Of a DNA stretch of 64,000 bases, positions 33,560 to 44,000 are shown one piece after another. The stretch comes from Conus ventricosus. Lineage: Eukaryota; Mollusca; Gastropoda; Neogastropoda; Conidae. The position numbers were made by a program, and so were the translations under genes. Within the stretch, counting starts at the first letter, position 1. Each line of letters opens with the position of its first letter. The stretch is taken from positions 80,307 to 144,306 of the forward strand of contig JAFLJL010014858.1 of assembly GCA_018398815.1 (NCBI GenBank). The letters are read 5' to 3'. The notes beneath the pieces are model-generated. The model made no database searches. It saw only the letters and a list, made by a program, of their open reading frames with translations, and had not been told where the DNA came from.

Positions 33560-34100
33560 TAGTCTTCGATTCTTACATCATAAGGCGAGTTTTTTAATAC
33601 CCGCTCATGAGGGATCTCTTGCTACCTCCAGCGAACACATTCTTATTCATCGAAGTGTTGGTGAGGTAACGTCCGCGTCCTGCATACCACTGATCAGACT
33701 TACCATTTATTGCACCGTCACTTCTCACTTTTTGGCTTATAAAGCTTCTGATTCTCTCTGACAAGGAGTTGTTTCTTCAGTAAAACAAGAACTAAACTTT
33801 TCTTTTTAAAGACTCAGAGGACATTTAGATGTATGTCCGAGGAGTGTCTCGCTTGTTGGGCGATTTTCTGTAAATGGAGTGTCTCAACGTTTTCATAATA
33901 AATACCGTTTTCTTTTATATGGGTAGATTGTTCTAGCAGTCCAGGGTTCGTAACACCATCACACTCAAGAAGAGATCTCATACCCGCGTATTTAGCTAAG
34001 GGTCTCCAGCCCCAAACAACCGAACCGCTAGGATTCACTTGCTAGATAATCAGTCCGTTTTACTTTTAGTGCGCATTGGTAATCTGGCCTATGCGTCTTT
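33560..34100 (-). pseudogene. Unrecognised Polinton protein between ATPase and capsid-type gene
   Basis: Coding-like on the minus strand in broken frames. A 74-residue piece, 34038-33814, includes GSVVWGWRPLAKYAGMRSLL and ETLHLQKIAQQARH; a second piece near 33690 contains NGKSDQWYAGRGRYLT; a third near 33570 reads in the frame entering the ATPase start. The order and spacing suggest one or two proteins of unknown function. Copy D has lost this stretch in a deletion. Confidence 0.4.
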
Positions 34101-34516
34101 AAACAGTTCACACATCTAGAGGGATGCAGAATCGGTGCCAAATGCTTCTGCTACTGCCTCAGCTTTAAACATCATTTTGCATCCCGCTTTAAACGCCTGA
34201 GCTTTTCCGGCCGTTTTGGACTTTGTCTACCTGATAAACTTTCTCGTTTCTGTCTACATTTTAGGCAGCCATAGGATCGGAATAGAGGGCAAAAATGTCA
34301 GCCTGCCTTAGTTCAAAGCTTTTTAAATGCATAGTTTGCAATACCTGGCATTATAACATCGTCAGCGGCCAAGATCAGGGAACATAACTATTAACGTTTG
34401 GTCAGGCAGCATGTTGATGGAGTATTTACACTAATTACAGCCTGCCCTTATCCTTTCACGCCATGGGGTTCCTTCTCTCTTCTGTATGGGTCGAGGTCAC
34501 AACCGTATGAGTTCAT
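34100..34516 (-). pseudogene. Candidate major capsid protein, N-terminal remnant (copy B)
   Basis: ATG 34514-34516; MNSYGCDLDPYRREKEPHG, then in broken frames AVISVNTPST and a downstream FP/LI-DLG-DDVIMPG-like segment. I recall the NTPST...PGQ...FPDLG opening from capsid-type proteins of animal Polinton-like elements, hence the candidate call. Only about 100-140 codons are recognisable, much shorter than a double jelly-roll capsid protein, so the gene is truncated or decayed. It is head-to-head with the coiled-coil gene starting about 34549. Confidence 0.45.
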
Positions 34517-34548
34517 TTTTTTATAAACAAAAGAATATAAATAAAAAA

Positions 34549-35770
34549 ATCTGGTGAAGATTATGACGTGCCTGATCCTTCTGAAGAAGAAGAAGAAGAG
34601 AAAAACACATTGGAACCTTCAGTAGAAGAAAGGAAATTGAAGGAGCAGCAGTAGCCAGGCGTAGGATTACGTCACATACGATGTAGATAGATTGAACTCA
34701 TTTATATCGCATGTGGGACGAGAGCGCCGATGCCGCTTCGGGTTTCCAATTTTGAGATAGAAAAAGATACTATTTCACAATTATAGAACCCCTACAGGGG
34801 ACCTTGTGTGGTTTACTAAAAAAACACCAGACTCAACCCAGTATTTACAAACCACGCAACAATCTTGGGAAAAACCTGTTGCTGCCCAAAAGGACACTGA
34901 CCTTTATAGGAGATATAGGCTTGAGGTGATAGCGTTTACAAAACATGTGCAAAGGTTGCCAACGCGATCTGAAATAGAATGCCCTCTTTTCAGGATTTCG
35001 GTCCAAGACCAGATGCACTAATCAGAGCAAAATTGAACGAGTTTAGATGGGCGGAGACCGTCGGTACACACACATTACGACCCCAATTGCTGCTTCTCCC
35101 ATTGCCTATGGGCGCCATCCGTGGCCTTAGGCTGCTTTTACGCCATACGAGAAGAAAACTATGCGCAACACAGCAGCATTAGGTAAGTAGAGAGAAGATA
35201 GAAGAAGACAACAAATAAACTGGCTGATGCAGATGAGAACAATTTAGGCCAAGAAGAAAAGGCTAGAATACAGCGAAACTACAGAAGTTACTGAGCCAAA
35301 GGGAAGGGCATTTAAACGCGATTTCTCTTCTCAGAGGAAATCTAGAATCACAAACCCACCAGATTCACCAGAAACTATAAAGAGAATCCTTCATGAAACA
35401 CTACGCTAGGCTGAAAGCTAAGGATTCTCTTCGAGAAGAGGGGATTAAGTAGTTAGTATATTAACGGCTGTTGGGTTTGCTCTCTCTCCACTCGTTTAGC
35501 TTTAACGGCAGTGCGCCAACCGGACCAGTAGCTCTCAAACCCCTCAGCCTGGTCAAAGTTGGATTAGAAAACAATTGCATCATCTAGCAACAGTCTTCAC
35601 GACGTTAGCTGCCCCTAGGCTTGATGCTCTGCCAGGCATAATAGGGCAGTGTTGTTAGTTGGGTTTGTCTACCTATCAGGAACGGTGGCTGGTTCTATGG
35701 TGCCCATCTGTGGACGTTAGGAGTGCGCGCTGCTGGATTAATTTTTAGTGAAATAAAGTATGGCTATCCA
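34549..35770 (+). pseudogene. Acidic-N-terminus coiled-coil protein with hydrophobic tail (copy B)
   Basis: Counterpart of 59837-61093. The acidic start (EDYDVPDPSEEEEEEK) is readable but the ATG has become CTG. Later pieces read DLVWFTKKTPDST and LPTRSEIECP in changing frames, and the hydrophobic C-terminal region near 35600-35750 is damaged. Substitutions and indels are more numerous than in copy D. Confidence 0.5.
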
Positions 35771-35884
35771 GTAAAAGTTTAAAAAACACAAACAAAGGCT
35801 GTCTTTCGCTAGTGTGACTGTCCAGTGTAGGTAGATCAACAGGTGGTGTGCTTTCTGGACTGCTTTTGGTGTGGGGCCGCTTTA

Positions 35885-35915
<31 letters not shown>

Positions 35916-37026
35916 CAAAAAAAAAAACCCCACACCACCAAAAAAACAAAACATGGATCGCTTTCCTCAGGGCTAGGTCCTTTCTTTAAATGGATGGAGC
36001 GGGTCTTTGTTTCCGCTGATTGTGCCCTCAGTTTTGGTCGTTCCGCTATAAGGCTTTTCATTGTTCTAGAATTCTGAGTATCATGCCAATCTGTAGATAA
36101 AGGTCCAGAGGGTAGAATGTATACTCCATGGCCTCCAACACAATCACCCTTTGACCTAGCATGTGCCAGAACGTCTTGATACCTTTGTCTGCTGGCAGGC
36201 AAATCAACAGCGAGTTAATAGCATCTTCTAAATTAGCTAGAAATTGTTTTCTAGCATCAAAGCCTGTAGACTGATCTACTATGCTAGACTTAGTCTGTGC
36301 TTGTGCCCCTAATAGACACCAAACGTATGTCCTTATGGAGTCATTGAGTCTTTGCACTCCTGGCATTGTTAGACCTTCACTTTCATCTAAGATAAATGTT
36401 GCCCAAGCATTAGGGTGTTTTTGTTCTATAAATCCCAACGAACTTGTTTGTTTGGTTGAAAAGAGGTGTGGCCGGGCCAGTAGTCATAATTATATTCTCT
36501 TTTTGTGCCCCACAAATACAATGTGCCTAACCCATGATTGCGGTCTAACTTTTGTCTAAAATCAGTTGAAGGATCAATGTTAAATTCGTTGCAGATTCTT
36601 TCATATGCATTATTGTCCATTGGGCTTTAAATGGATTAAACGCGCTGTCGCTTGGGAGGGGTACTTGTAGTTCAGTTAGTATTCGTCTGTACTGGTAATA
36701 AACATGAAATTATATACTGACCTTACTAAAAGATTAGGATGGTTTAAATGGTTTGCATACGAAACGCCGCAGCCAGTAGTTGCGCAGTAAATGGCAAAAT
36801 TTAACTGATTTCTGGTAAAACATCATAGGGCGGATGACCATGCTGATGGCACTCTATCATTATTTATTGGCGGATTTAAATATTTAGTTAGCGGGTTTAC
36901 AAGTCTGACTTGGAAGCCGTATGATTCATCTACTGCAATGGTTAAATTGCTGAAGTCTAAAGATTTGGGGTTATAAAACGCTCCTACATTGTAAGTGGCA
37001 CTTTCGTTATATTTAAAAGGTTCCAT
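35770..37026 (-). pseudogene. ~390-aa conserved Polinton protein (copy B)
   Basis: ATG 37024-37026 (MEPFKYNESATYNVGAFYNP). Segments: 37026-36823; a middle part with broken frames; 36620-36426 containing FRQKLDRNHGLGTLYLWGTK; 36438-36058 containing MPGVQRLNDSIRTYVWCLLG and FDARKQFLANLEDAINS; and a Ser/Pro-rich C-terminal tail. I recognise the RLNDSIRTYVW and KQFLANLEDAI blocks as a recurrent Polinton family of unknown function. A poly-A/C-rich insertion at 35891-35955, absent from copy D, disrupts the tail. Several frameshifts. Confidence 0.55.
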
Positions 37027-37059
37027 TTTTTAAATTAATTTTAAAAAAGTTATAAAAAG
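37027..37059. promoter_or_regulatory. 33-bp AT-only-like bidirectional spacer
   Basis: Between divergent start codons at 37026 (-) and 37060 (+). It is almost pure A/T with TTTTAAA/TTTAAA next to both ATGs and GTTATAAAAAG facing the + gene. Any promoters for both genes must lie here or inside the opposite gene. The equivalent in copy D is 62288-62322. Confidence 0.45.
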
Positions 37060-37851
37060 ATGTACATCTCTATAACCAAGCAAAACAAAAGTGTGTTCTT
37101 AAAGTACCCAATTGAAAATAGGCAGGGTAATTATAGGGTTGCCCTTAACGAAATTAGTTTTAAAGTAAAATGGATTAACATATCTGAAAGAGCTAAGAAT
37201 AACTGGATAGACGTTAAGGATGGGCAAGGCAATCTCTTAAAATGTTTAAAAATACCCGATGGTTACTACAACTTTTGTTCTTTAAGAGAGGCATTTAGAG
37301 AATTTGGTATTAAGTTAAAAATTAATGAGGCAAATCTTATAATTACTATGAATTTTCCAGAAGAAGAAAGGGAGTACGTTTTTCCTAGAAGCCTTGCTCG
37401 AATTTTGGGCTTTTATGATAGTGGTGAAACATATCATATTAAAACACATATGTACTTAAAAAGCGGCCTTTATAAGTATTTAGGCAGTAGGCCGTCTGAT
37501 TTTCTTGTAAACCCAATGCTGTATGTACATTTAGAAGAGTTAAAAACAAATACTAATTTGTTTGATGGGCAGCCCTCTACAGTTCTACGAGTACTGCCGT
37601 CAACTAGGGTAGGGTTTTGCGATTATCAGTTGTATAGGTTTGATGGAAACAGTCAATTTAAAGAATTAGTTGATAGGCCTATAACTTCTTTAAATGTAAA
37701 AATAACTAATCAAGACGGAAGGCCAGTTGTTTGTTCTGATTTATTAATGGTGTTGGAAGTAGAAGAGCGTGCTGTAAGCTCTTATTTTTATGTTCCTGGA
37801 GAGAATGTAAATATGTTTGTTCACGATCACCAAATCTTATCTAGCACGTAA
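37060..37851 (+). CDS. 263-aa conserved Polinton protein, intact
   Basis: Uninterrupted frame ATG 37060 to TAA 37849-37851, the longest clean Polinton frame in the window. Beta-rich, beginning MYISITKQNKSVFLKYPIEN and including LKIPDGYYNFCSLREAFREF and FPRSLARILGFYDSG. The IP-GYY motif resembles a phrase I associate with capsid-linked or tail-fibre-like proteins of animal Polinton-like elements, but the family is not characterised to my knowledge. The last ~17 codons (ENVNMFVHDHQILSST) are encoded by the inner arm of the terminal inverted repeat, so the gene ends inside the TIR. In copy D a LINE cuts the gene after 18 codons. Confidence 0.7.
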   Translation: MYISITKQNKSVFLKYPIENRQGNYRVALNEISFKVKWINISERAKNNWIDVKDGQGNLLKCLKIPDGYYNFCSLREAFREFGIKLKINEANLIITMNFPEEEREYVFPRSLARILGFYDSGETYHIKTHMYLKSGLYKYLGSRPSDFLVNPMLYVHLEELKTNTNLFDGQPSTVLRVLPSTRVGFCDYQLYRFDGNSQFKELVDRPITSLNVKITNQDGRPVVCSDLLMVLEVEERAVSSYFYVPGENVNMFVHDHQILSST

Positions 37852-38028
37852 GCCCCCGTTTTAAATTAACGATTACGTCAATTTTAGAGGTTTTGGCGTG
37901 TTAATTTTTTTGTGAAACAGGTGTTAATTTTAGCCAAAACTGATATGTGATGGACGTGATTTGTATGTGAAAAGGGGGTTTTCGTGCAAAATAAGATGGG
38001 TGAGCTTGAACGAACATATTTACATTCT
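37797..38028 (-). repeat. Right terminal inverted repeat of Polinton B
   Basis: About 232 bp. The outer ~110 bp mirrors 18968-19084. The inner arm starts GGAGAGAATGTAAATATGTTTGTTCACGATCA-like at 37797 (only the first half matches the tip) and is an inverted copy of the terminal tip, so each end can fold on itself. It overlaps the 3' end of the 263-aa gene. Confidence 0.85.
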
Positions 38029-38590
38029 CTCACCTACATAGATCTTACCACACAGCTGGCAGTGGATAGCATACACAATGTCGTGGCTCGGGCAGGAGAA
38101 AGTGTGTTTAATGGTGAATGAGCCATTGGGGCCACGTAGGATGATGTCTGGTTTGGTGAGAGAGCAGATTTTGCAGTTGGGTTTGGAGCAGGGAAAGTAC
38201 CTGGTGGCTTAGTTGTGGAGATTTTGTTCAGCTTAGAGCTCACCGGTAGGTCTTAGAGCTTTTTGTCACGTTTGAAAGTTATCATTGGTTTGGTCTCAAA
38301 GGCAGATTTATGATTTTCTACTATGTGCCAATTAGACTTCAGAATCCTGCAGATGGGCAGAGTGTGAGGATGGAAGAGAAGGCGGGCAGTGCATCTGTCT
38401 GTCTCTTCAGGAGGATTAGTTTCCAGAGCAGATGTTTGAATTTAGCTGCAATGCAGCTGAGAGCATCATTGATGATGGCACTGGGGTAGCTACGGTTGGT
38501 GAAAAAAAAATCAGACATTTTGGCTGCTTGTGCAGTGAAATCTTCACCGGAGCAGAGTCTAGGTTGGGGAAGGAATTCAAAAAAGTTTTG
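38029..38590 (-). mobile_element. Penelope-like element interrupted by Polinton B (right part)
   Basis: Minus-strand coding pieces: KMSDFFFTNRSYPSAI-type region near 38490; ILKSNWHIVENHKSAFETKP near 38330; then, near 38110, GPNGSFTIKHTFSCPSHDIV and YAIHCQLCGKIYVGE, the GIY-YIG start, which is cut at 38029 by the Polinton end. The rest of the domain resumes at 18967. Frameshifts and stops show it was already decayed. Confidence 0.7.
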
Positions 38591-38921
38591 TCAGATAGTA
38601 CCCTACATGTATCTGGTGAATATCACCCCATCAAAGGCTTTGTCACATAGTACCTACATGTATCTGCTGAATATCACCCCATCAAAAACTTTGTCACAGA
38701 GTACCCTATATGGAATCTGCTGAATATCATCCCATCAAAAGCTTTGTCACATAGTACCTACATGCATCTGCTGAATATCACCCCATCAAAAGCTTTGTCA
38801 CATAGTACCTACATGTATCTGCTGATTATCACCCCATCAAAAGCTTTGTCACATAGTACCCTATATGGATCTGCTGAATATCATCCCATCAAAAGCTTTG
38901 TCACATAGTACCTACATGTAT
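38590..38921 (+). repeat. 51-bp minisatellite, left part
   Basis: About six tandem units with the order TTTGTCACATAGTACC, TACATGTATCTGCTGAATATC, CCCATCAAAAGC (first units slightly diverged). The array is interrupted at 38922 by the LINE and resumes at 44908-45005. It grades on the left into the Penelope remnant, from which the unit may derive. Confidence 0.85.
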
Positions 38922-38980
38922 CCCTCCGGGGATTGCGACCTTGCCGTGGTCGGAGGGCTTGCGCGGTCCAGTGATCCCTT
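38922..38980 (+). ncRNA. Candidate HDV-like self-cleaving ribozyme at the LINE 5' end
   Basis: The first bases of the element can form a nested pseudoknot: P1 CCCTCCG (38922-38928) with CGGAGGG (38951-38957); P2 GGGAT (38929-38933) with ATCCC (38974-38978); P3 ACC (38938-38940) with GGT (38948-38950), 7-nt loop TTGCCGT. P1 starts exactly at the element's first base, as expected for self-cleavage releasing the 5' end. The second copy keeps all pairs. P4 and the catalytic C are not clearly defined by eye. Confidence 0.45.
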
Positions 38981-39651
38981 AGGCTTTGCTGGCGGGGGCA
39001 TCAATACTTGGAGATAGGCTGGTTTTTTCAAACTGCTTCTAGGCCTGGGAGGTGAAGATGCTGTCTGGCTAAGCGTAACGTGGTAAGGAGTTGATGCCCC
39101 TGGTAGGGCTTCCCATGTCAGATAGGCTAAGGTGAGGATCCTGACTAAGAGTAACCCGCCTTTCTCCTTTTCTTGTTTTCTGCCTTTCTTATTTGGTCCT
39201 TTTCTATCTTCGTCTCCCCTTCAAGTCTTCTTTTCCACCTCTTTTTCTCTCTGTGGTCTCCTTAAGATCTGCCTCGTTTGCCGTGCGGGTGCGACCTGTG
39301 TCGGAGGGGGATGAGATCCTAGTGATTGAGAGGGCCAGTGCTTGAGGAGGCCAGTGCTCTCAACACATCACTTTGGCTCGGACCTCTCCTAGACAGGGAG
39401 TACACTTTGGCCCGGGTGTACTAATCGGCTCCCCTTCTTGGGGCTGGGTCAAGACAGGCAGTTCCCTGCTGGCCAAGTGAACCCCTGCAGTGCTCAGCTC
39501 TCTGTTCCCGGGAGTTGAGCATGATCAGGGGGGATAGGGCTAGTAGCGTTCTGTTTGTCGTATGTCTCTCCTGAAGCCTGGAAGGGGTCAAGACAGTGAT
39601 TTCTTGGCCCTGGCCCTTAGTTGGACTCCAAGGTGGGTGGGTAAGGGAGAG

Positions 39652-40982
39652 ATGAAACATAATAAAATAAATATGGCTTTTTCTAAAAAACATCCCCCCA
39701 AAAAAGAAGAGGAAGGCTGCATCCCCTATTTCAGGGGATTTCCATTCTGACAGTGATTCAGACATAGAGGTAAGACAGAGGACAGGTTTCTGGGCTTCCT
39801 GGCTCATGATGGAAGGGACGGAGCAGGAAAAACCCATTTCAGCTCTGAGTCCTTTCACCATACAGAAGGGCTTCAAGGTTTAGCAGGTGACCCTCAGTCC
39901 ATTCAAAAGATTGCGGAATGGCTCATTTCTGATTCAATGCTGATCCAAAAAACATCCAAACAGCTGCTGAGGGCAACAAAGCTCGTGGATAGAGAGATCA
40001 GGGTGACTCCCCATAAACAGTTGAACTCGTCGAAAGGAGTGATTCGATGCCGAGATTTAACGGTGTCTCGGAGGCAGAGATCAAGACGAAACTGGCGTCC
40101 AGGGTGTGACGGAGGTGCGCAGGGTGACGGCAAAAAAAAGGTGCAGAAAGAGTGGCCACCAACACCCTCTTTCTGACAATTCTGCAACCCTGTGCTGCCT
40201 CCGGTCATCAAAGTTGGTTACCTGAACGTCCGAGTTCAGCTGTATGTTCCGTCCCCATTGAGGTGCTTCAGATGCCAGAGGTTTGGCCATGTCAGAGACC
40301 GCTGTTCTGGGCAGGAGGTGTGCGGTGTTTGCTGCAAGGCAACCCATGATGGGCCGTGTAAAGATCCGGCACATTGTGCTAACTGCGGTGGCGACCATCC
40401 CTCCTCTTCAAGAAGCTGTCCTCTTTGGATTCAGAATCCACTATACAACGCATCAAAACAGAAAAGAAGATCTCGTTTTTTGAAGCCCGGAAACGGTTGT
40501 TGGCAGTCAGACGCCATCAGCTTCTTCATATGCTTCGGCCGTAAAAGACAGTTCCCACAGTTCCCACTCGGTCAGTCTGCTGCCAGACTGATGAATTCAT
40601 GTTTTCTAAGACATTGCAAGGAAGGATTGTCAACTCTGGTGGAAGCAGGTCCACCACCTCCCAACCAAAGTGAATGCTCCTGGTGGAGGCAAAAAATCCG
40701 CCACCCCTCAGACTGCCCAGCAGTCTACAACATCTGCTGCTGGGCAGATTAAAAAACCAGCACTCCACCTCGAACTCCTCTGTCCAGTGCCCGTGCGGGC
40801 AAGGTGTTCAATCCAGTGTGGAGATGGTGGAGATGAGGAAGAAACCTCCACCGTCTCCCAAATCCAGACCTTCTTCACCAGTTGGCAAGTCTGCCAGCAG
40901 GTCTGAAGATGCAAACAGTCCAGTACAACTCTCAAATAAATTTACACCTTTAGAAGCAGACGTTGATGAGGAGATGACCTGA
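39652..40982 (+). pseudogene. LINE ORF1: RNA-binding protein with CCHC zinc knuckles
   Basis: Starts at ATG 39652 in a context shared with the second copy (63092). An N-terminal Ser/Asp-rich region is followed by an RRM-like segment (EQLLRATKLVDREIRVTPHK in copy 2), then Cys-rich knuckles RCFRCQRFGHVRDRC, CGVCCKATHDGPC and CANCGGDHPSSSRSC at about 40263-40430, and a Ser/Pro-rich tail ending DADVDEEMT-like at 40982. At least three frameshifts. Gag-like role: binds LINE RNA in the transposition particle. Confidence 0.75.
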
Positions 40983-41009
40983 TCTCTCTCCTTTTCGCCC
41001 TCTGCCCAT

Positions 41010-44000
41010 GGATAGTACAGTATTCATTGGAATATCCATGGACTAAATTCCAACTTCCAGGAGCTGCAGCTTCTGTGTCAATCTATAAAACCTTCCGTCG
41101 TGGCTCTTCAGGAAACTCAAATTCAAAGCCAGAAGACCTTCACTCTTTCTGGCTTTAATATTCTTTCAAAACCTGCACAACCATCCACGTTGGGACTGTC
41201 GGGCGGTGTTGCCCTTTCTATACACAAAACTCTGCTGTATAGTCCTATCGCTCTGTCTACCTCCCTTCAGGCTGTAGCTGCGAGAGTCACTCTCCACAAG
41301 ACTGTAACAATCTGTTCTCTTTATCTACCTCCTTCTGTCCCGGTTTGTCGTCAGGACCTTGTCAGTCTGATAGGAGAACTTCCTCGACCTTTTTTGCTGT
41401 TGGGTGACTTTAAACGGTCACAATCCTCTTTGGGGTAGTGTCAGTTTGTCATCCAGAGGTCTGCTTATTGAGGATGTCCTTTCGGATTTGGATTTGTGTT
41501 GTCTGAACGACGGATCTGCAACTTACCTCCACTCTTCCACAGGTTCACTTTCGTGTTTAGATTTGTCGATTTGTGACCCCTCGCTGGTCCTGGACTATGA
41601 GTGGTCTGTCCATGACAATCTGCAAGGAAGTGACCATTTCCTTGTCTTTTTACAACCCGTAATAACTGAACACGTCTCTGTCTCTTCAACATCTAAATTA
41701 TAAGAAAGCAAACTGGGATCTATTTGCAGCCACTATTTCTAAGGAATTCCAGGACACTGATTTTCTTCAGAGTCCAGACCCAGCAGAATTTCTGACTAAC
41801 ACTGTGATCAAATGTGCTAAAGCCTATATTCCAGTGTCTTCCGACAAACTCCAAATGCCAAAAACACCCTGGTTCGATTCAGACTGCCAACAAATTTCCA
41901 AGTTCGAAAACGGGCTCAGCGTCGGGTATACCAACGACCTTCGGGTCCCAACGCTCGAGCCCATCAGAAACTCCGTGCCAAATCGAGACACACTTTTAAA
42001 ATCAGTAAACGTCAGTCCTGGAGAAGCTTCTGCTCCAGGCTGACATCGAAAACTTCCAAGAAAATGTGTGGAACATCATTAAGAAAATCAAAGGGAAGAA
42101 CACCTGTCCACTGTGAACCATCTCAAGTTTCGGATTCTTTATAACAGAGAAAAAAAGCAGTTGCTAATCTGCTTGCTTCAACCATTGAAAAGAATTCCTC
42201 CTCTTCTAAGAAATCAGCCAGTTTTGTCAAAAACAAAGCCCTTAAAGAAAATCACCCTGCAACTTTTCGTCAGACAACATGGAAGACTACAATCTTCCTT
42301 TCACGTTAAACGAACTGAAATCTGCCTTACTTTCTTGCAGCGATTCCTCTCCAGGTATAGATGAAATCCATTATCACTGTTGAAACATCTTCTGCAAATA
42401 GGTCTGAACATCCTGCTACAGGTATACAACCATGTGTGGACTACTGTTTCTTTCCACCTTCTTGGTGAAAAGTCCTCATTATTTCAATTCCCAAACCTGG
42501 AAAAGATCTTTCTAACCCATCAATACTACCGTCCCATAGCTTTGACCAGCTGTGTCTGTAAATTGATGGAGAAAATGGTCAATGCTAGACTCATGTGGAA
42601 ACTCGAAACCGATGGCCTTTTGGCGAAAGAACAGTGTGGTTTCCGCAAACATCGGACTACAGTTGACCATTTGATTCGTCTGGAATCTACACTTTGGAAC
42701 GCCTTTTTGAACTGAACAGACAGCATGCAGTGGCAATTTTCTTTGACTTGGAGAAGGCCTACGATACCACCTGGAAGTCGGGGATACTTCATGATCTCCA
42801 TGATCTGGGTTTTCGAGGTCATCTCCGCTTTTCATTCAAAATTTTTTGGCAGAACGACAGTTTCAGGTCCGGGTTGGCACCACTCTCTCTGATGTCCACG
42901 AGCAGGAGTTGGGTGTTCCACAGGGGAGCATACTGTCTCCTGCCCTCTTTAGCATCAAGATCAACAACATTGTGAAATCAGTTCAGCAGGGTTCAGACTG
43001 CTCATTGTTTGTGGATGATTTCGCTGTCTACGCAACTGGAAGCCTGTACCCGAGTGTCCAGCGCAGGCTCCAGCTTTGTGTGGATAAAATCCATCGGTGG
43101 GCGGATGAAAACGGTTTCACCTTTTCTCCAACAAAGACGCAGTGTATTCACTTCCATAATTTCCGTCAGTTTTTTCCAGATCCTGAACTTCAAGTAGGGA
43201 AATCTCCCATTCCAGCTGTTAAAGAGGCCAAATTTCTAGGAGTTGTTTTTGACCAGAAACTTAACTTTCTCAGCCATATTAAAAACCTCAAAACTGCTTG
43301 CCAGAAAGCACTGAATATTCTGCGGGTCGTAGCGCACACTGACTGGGGCGCTGACAAGAAAACTTTGCTGCACCTCTACAGAGCCTTGGTCCGTTCCAAA
43401 CTGGACTACGGTTGTGCTGTGTACGGCTCTGCAAGATCGTCTTACCTCAAACTCTGGACCCTATCCACCATCAAGGGCTTCGTCTCTGTCTTGGAGCGTT
43501 CCGCACCACCCCTGTGTACAGCCTGTACGCAGAGGTGGGTGAACCTTCCCTGTCCAACCGCAGACTGAAATTGTGTTTGAATTATTATATCCGACTGTTC
43601 TCGGAACCAGAAAACCCTGCCTATGACTGTGTCTTTGACCCTCCATTCCAAAGTAAGTTTGAAAACAACCCAAAATGTATTCCGCCATTTGGTCTTCGTA
43701 TGCAGCCTCACGTGCGGAATGCAGGTCTAGACCTAGGAGTTGTGTCAGATTTTTCCAAGTTTCCCGATCAGCCTCTGTGGACCTTTTTCACACCAGAGAT
43801 TCATTTCGATCTGGCAGCTTTTCGCAAAGAGTCTACCAGCTCTCTGGCGTACAAGGCATTGTATGCTGAGCTCTGTTCCAAATTCCCATCTATCAAAAAG
43901 TTTTCACTGACGGTTCCAAGTCTGAAGATGGAGTGGCCTGTGCAGCCTACTGCCCTGGGGCTCCTTCTCAGATACTGTTGGAACATATACATTCAGATGC

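Larger units (their letters stand above)
18968..38028 (-). mobile_element. Complete Polinton/Maverick (copy B), 19.06 kb
   Basis: Bounded by inverted repeats starting AGAATGTAAATATGTTCGTT and ending with its complement, i.e. the AG...CT ends usual for Polintons, plus a 6-bp target duplication (CTCACT/CTCACC). Gene order from the left: integrase, three membrane proteins (-), two accessory genes (+), repeat spacer, polymerase (-, holding the LTR-like insertion), 86-aa and 109-aa genes (-), non-coding gap, 183-aa and ~280-aa genes (-), ATPase (-), capsid-type region (-), coiled-coil protein (+), ~390-aa protein (-), 263-aa protein (+). The stretches 19000-25490 and 28980-31600 are badly corrupted, probably unpolished reads. 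Most genes are non-functional as read. Confidence 0.9.

Noticed and set aside
35880..35960. Poly-A with flanking GTGTGGGG/CCCCACAC foldback as a retrotransposition tail or hairpin
   Set aside because: Present only in copy B inside a damaged gene and absent from copy D; sequencing or assembly noise at a homopolymer is more likely.
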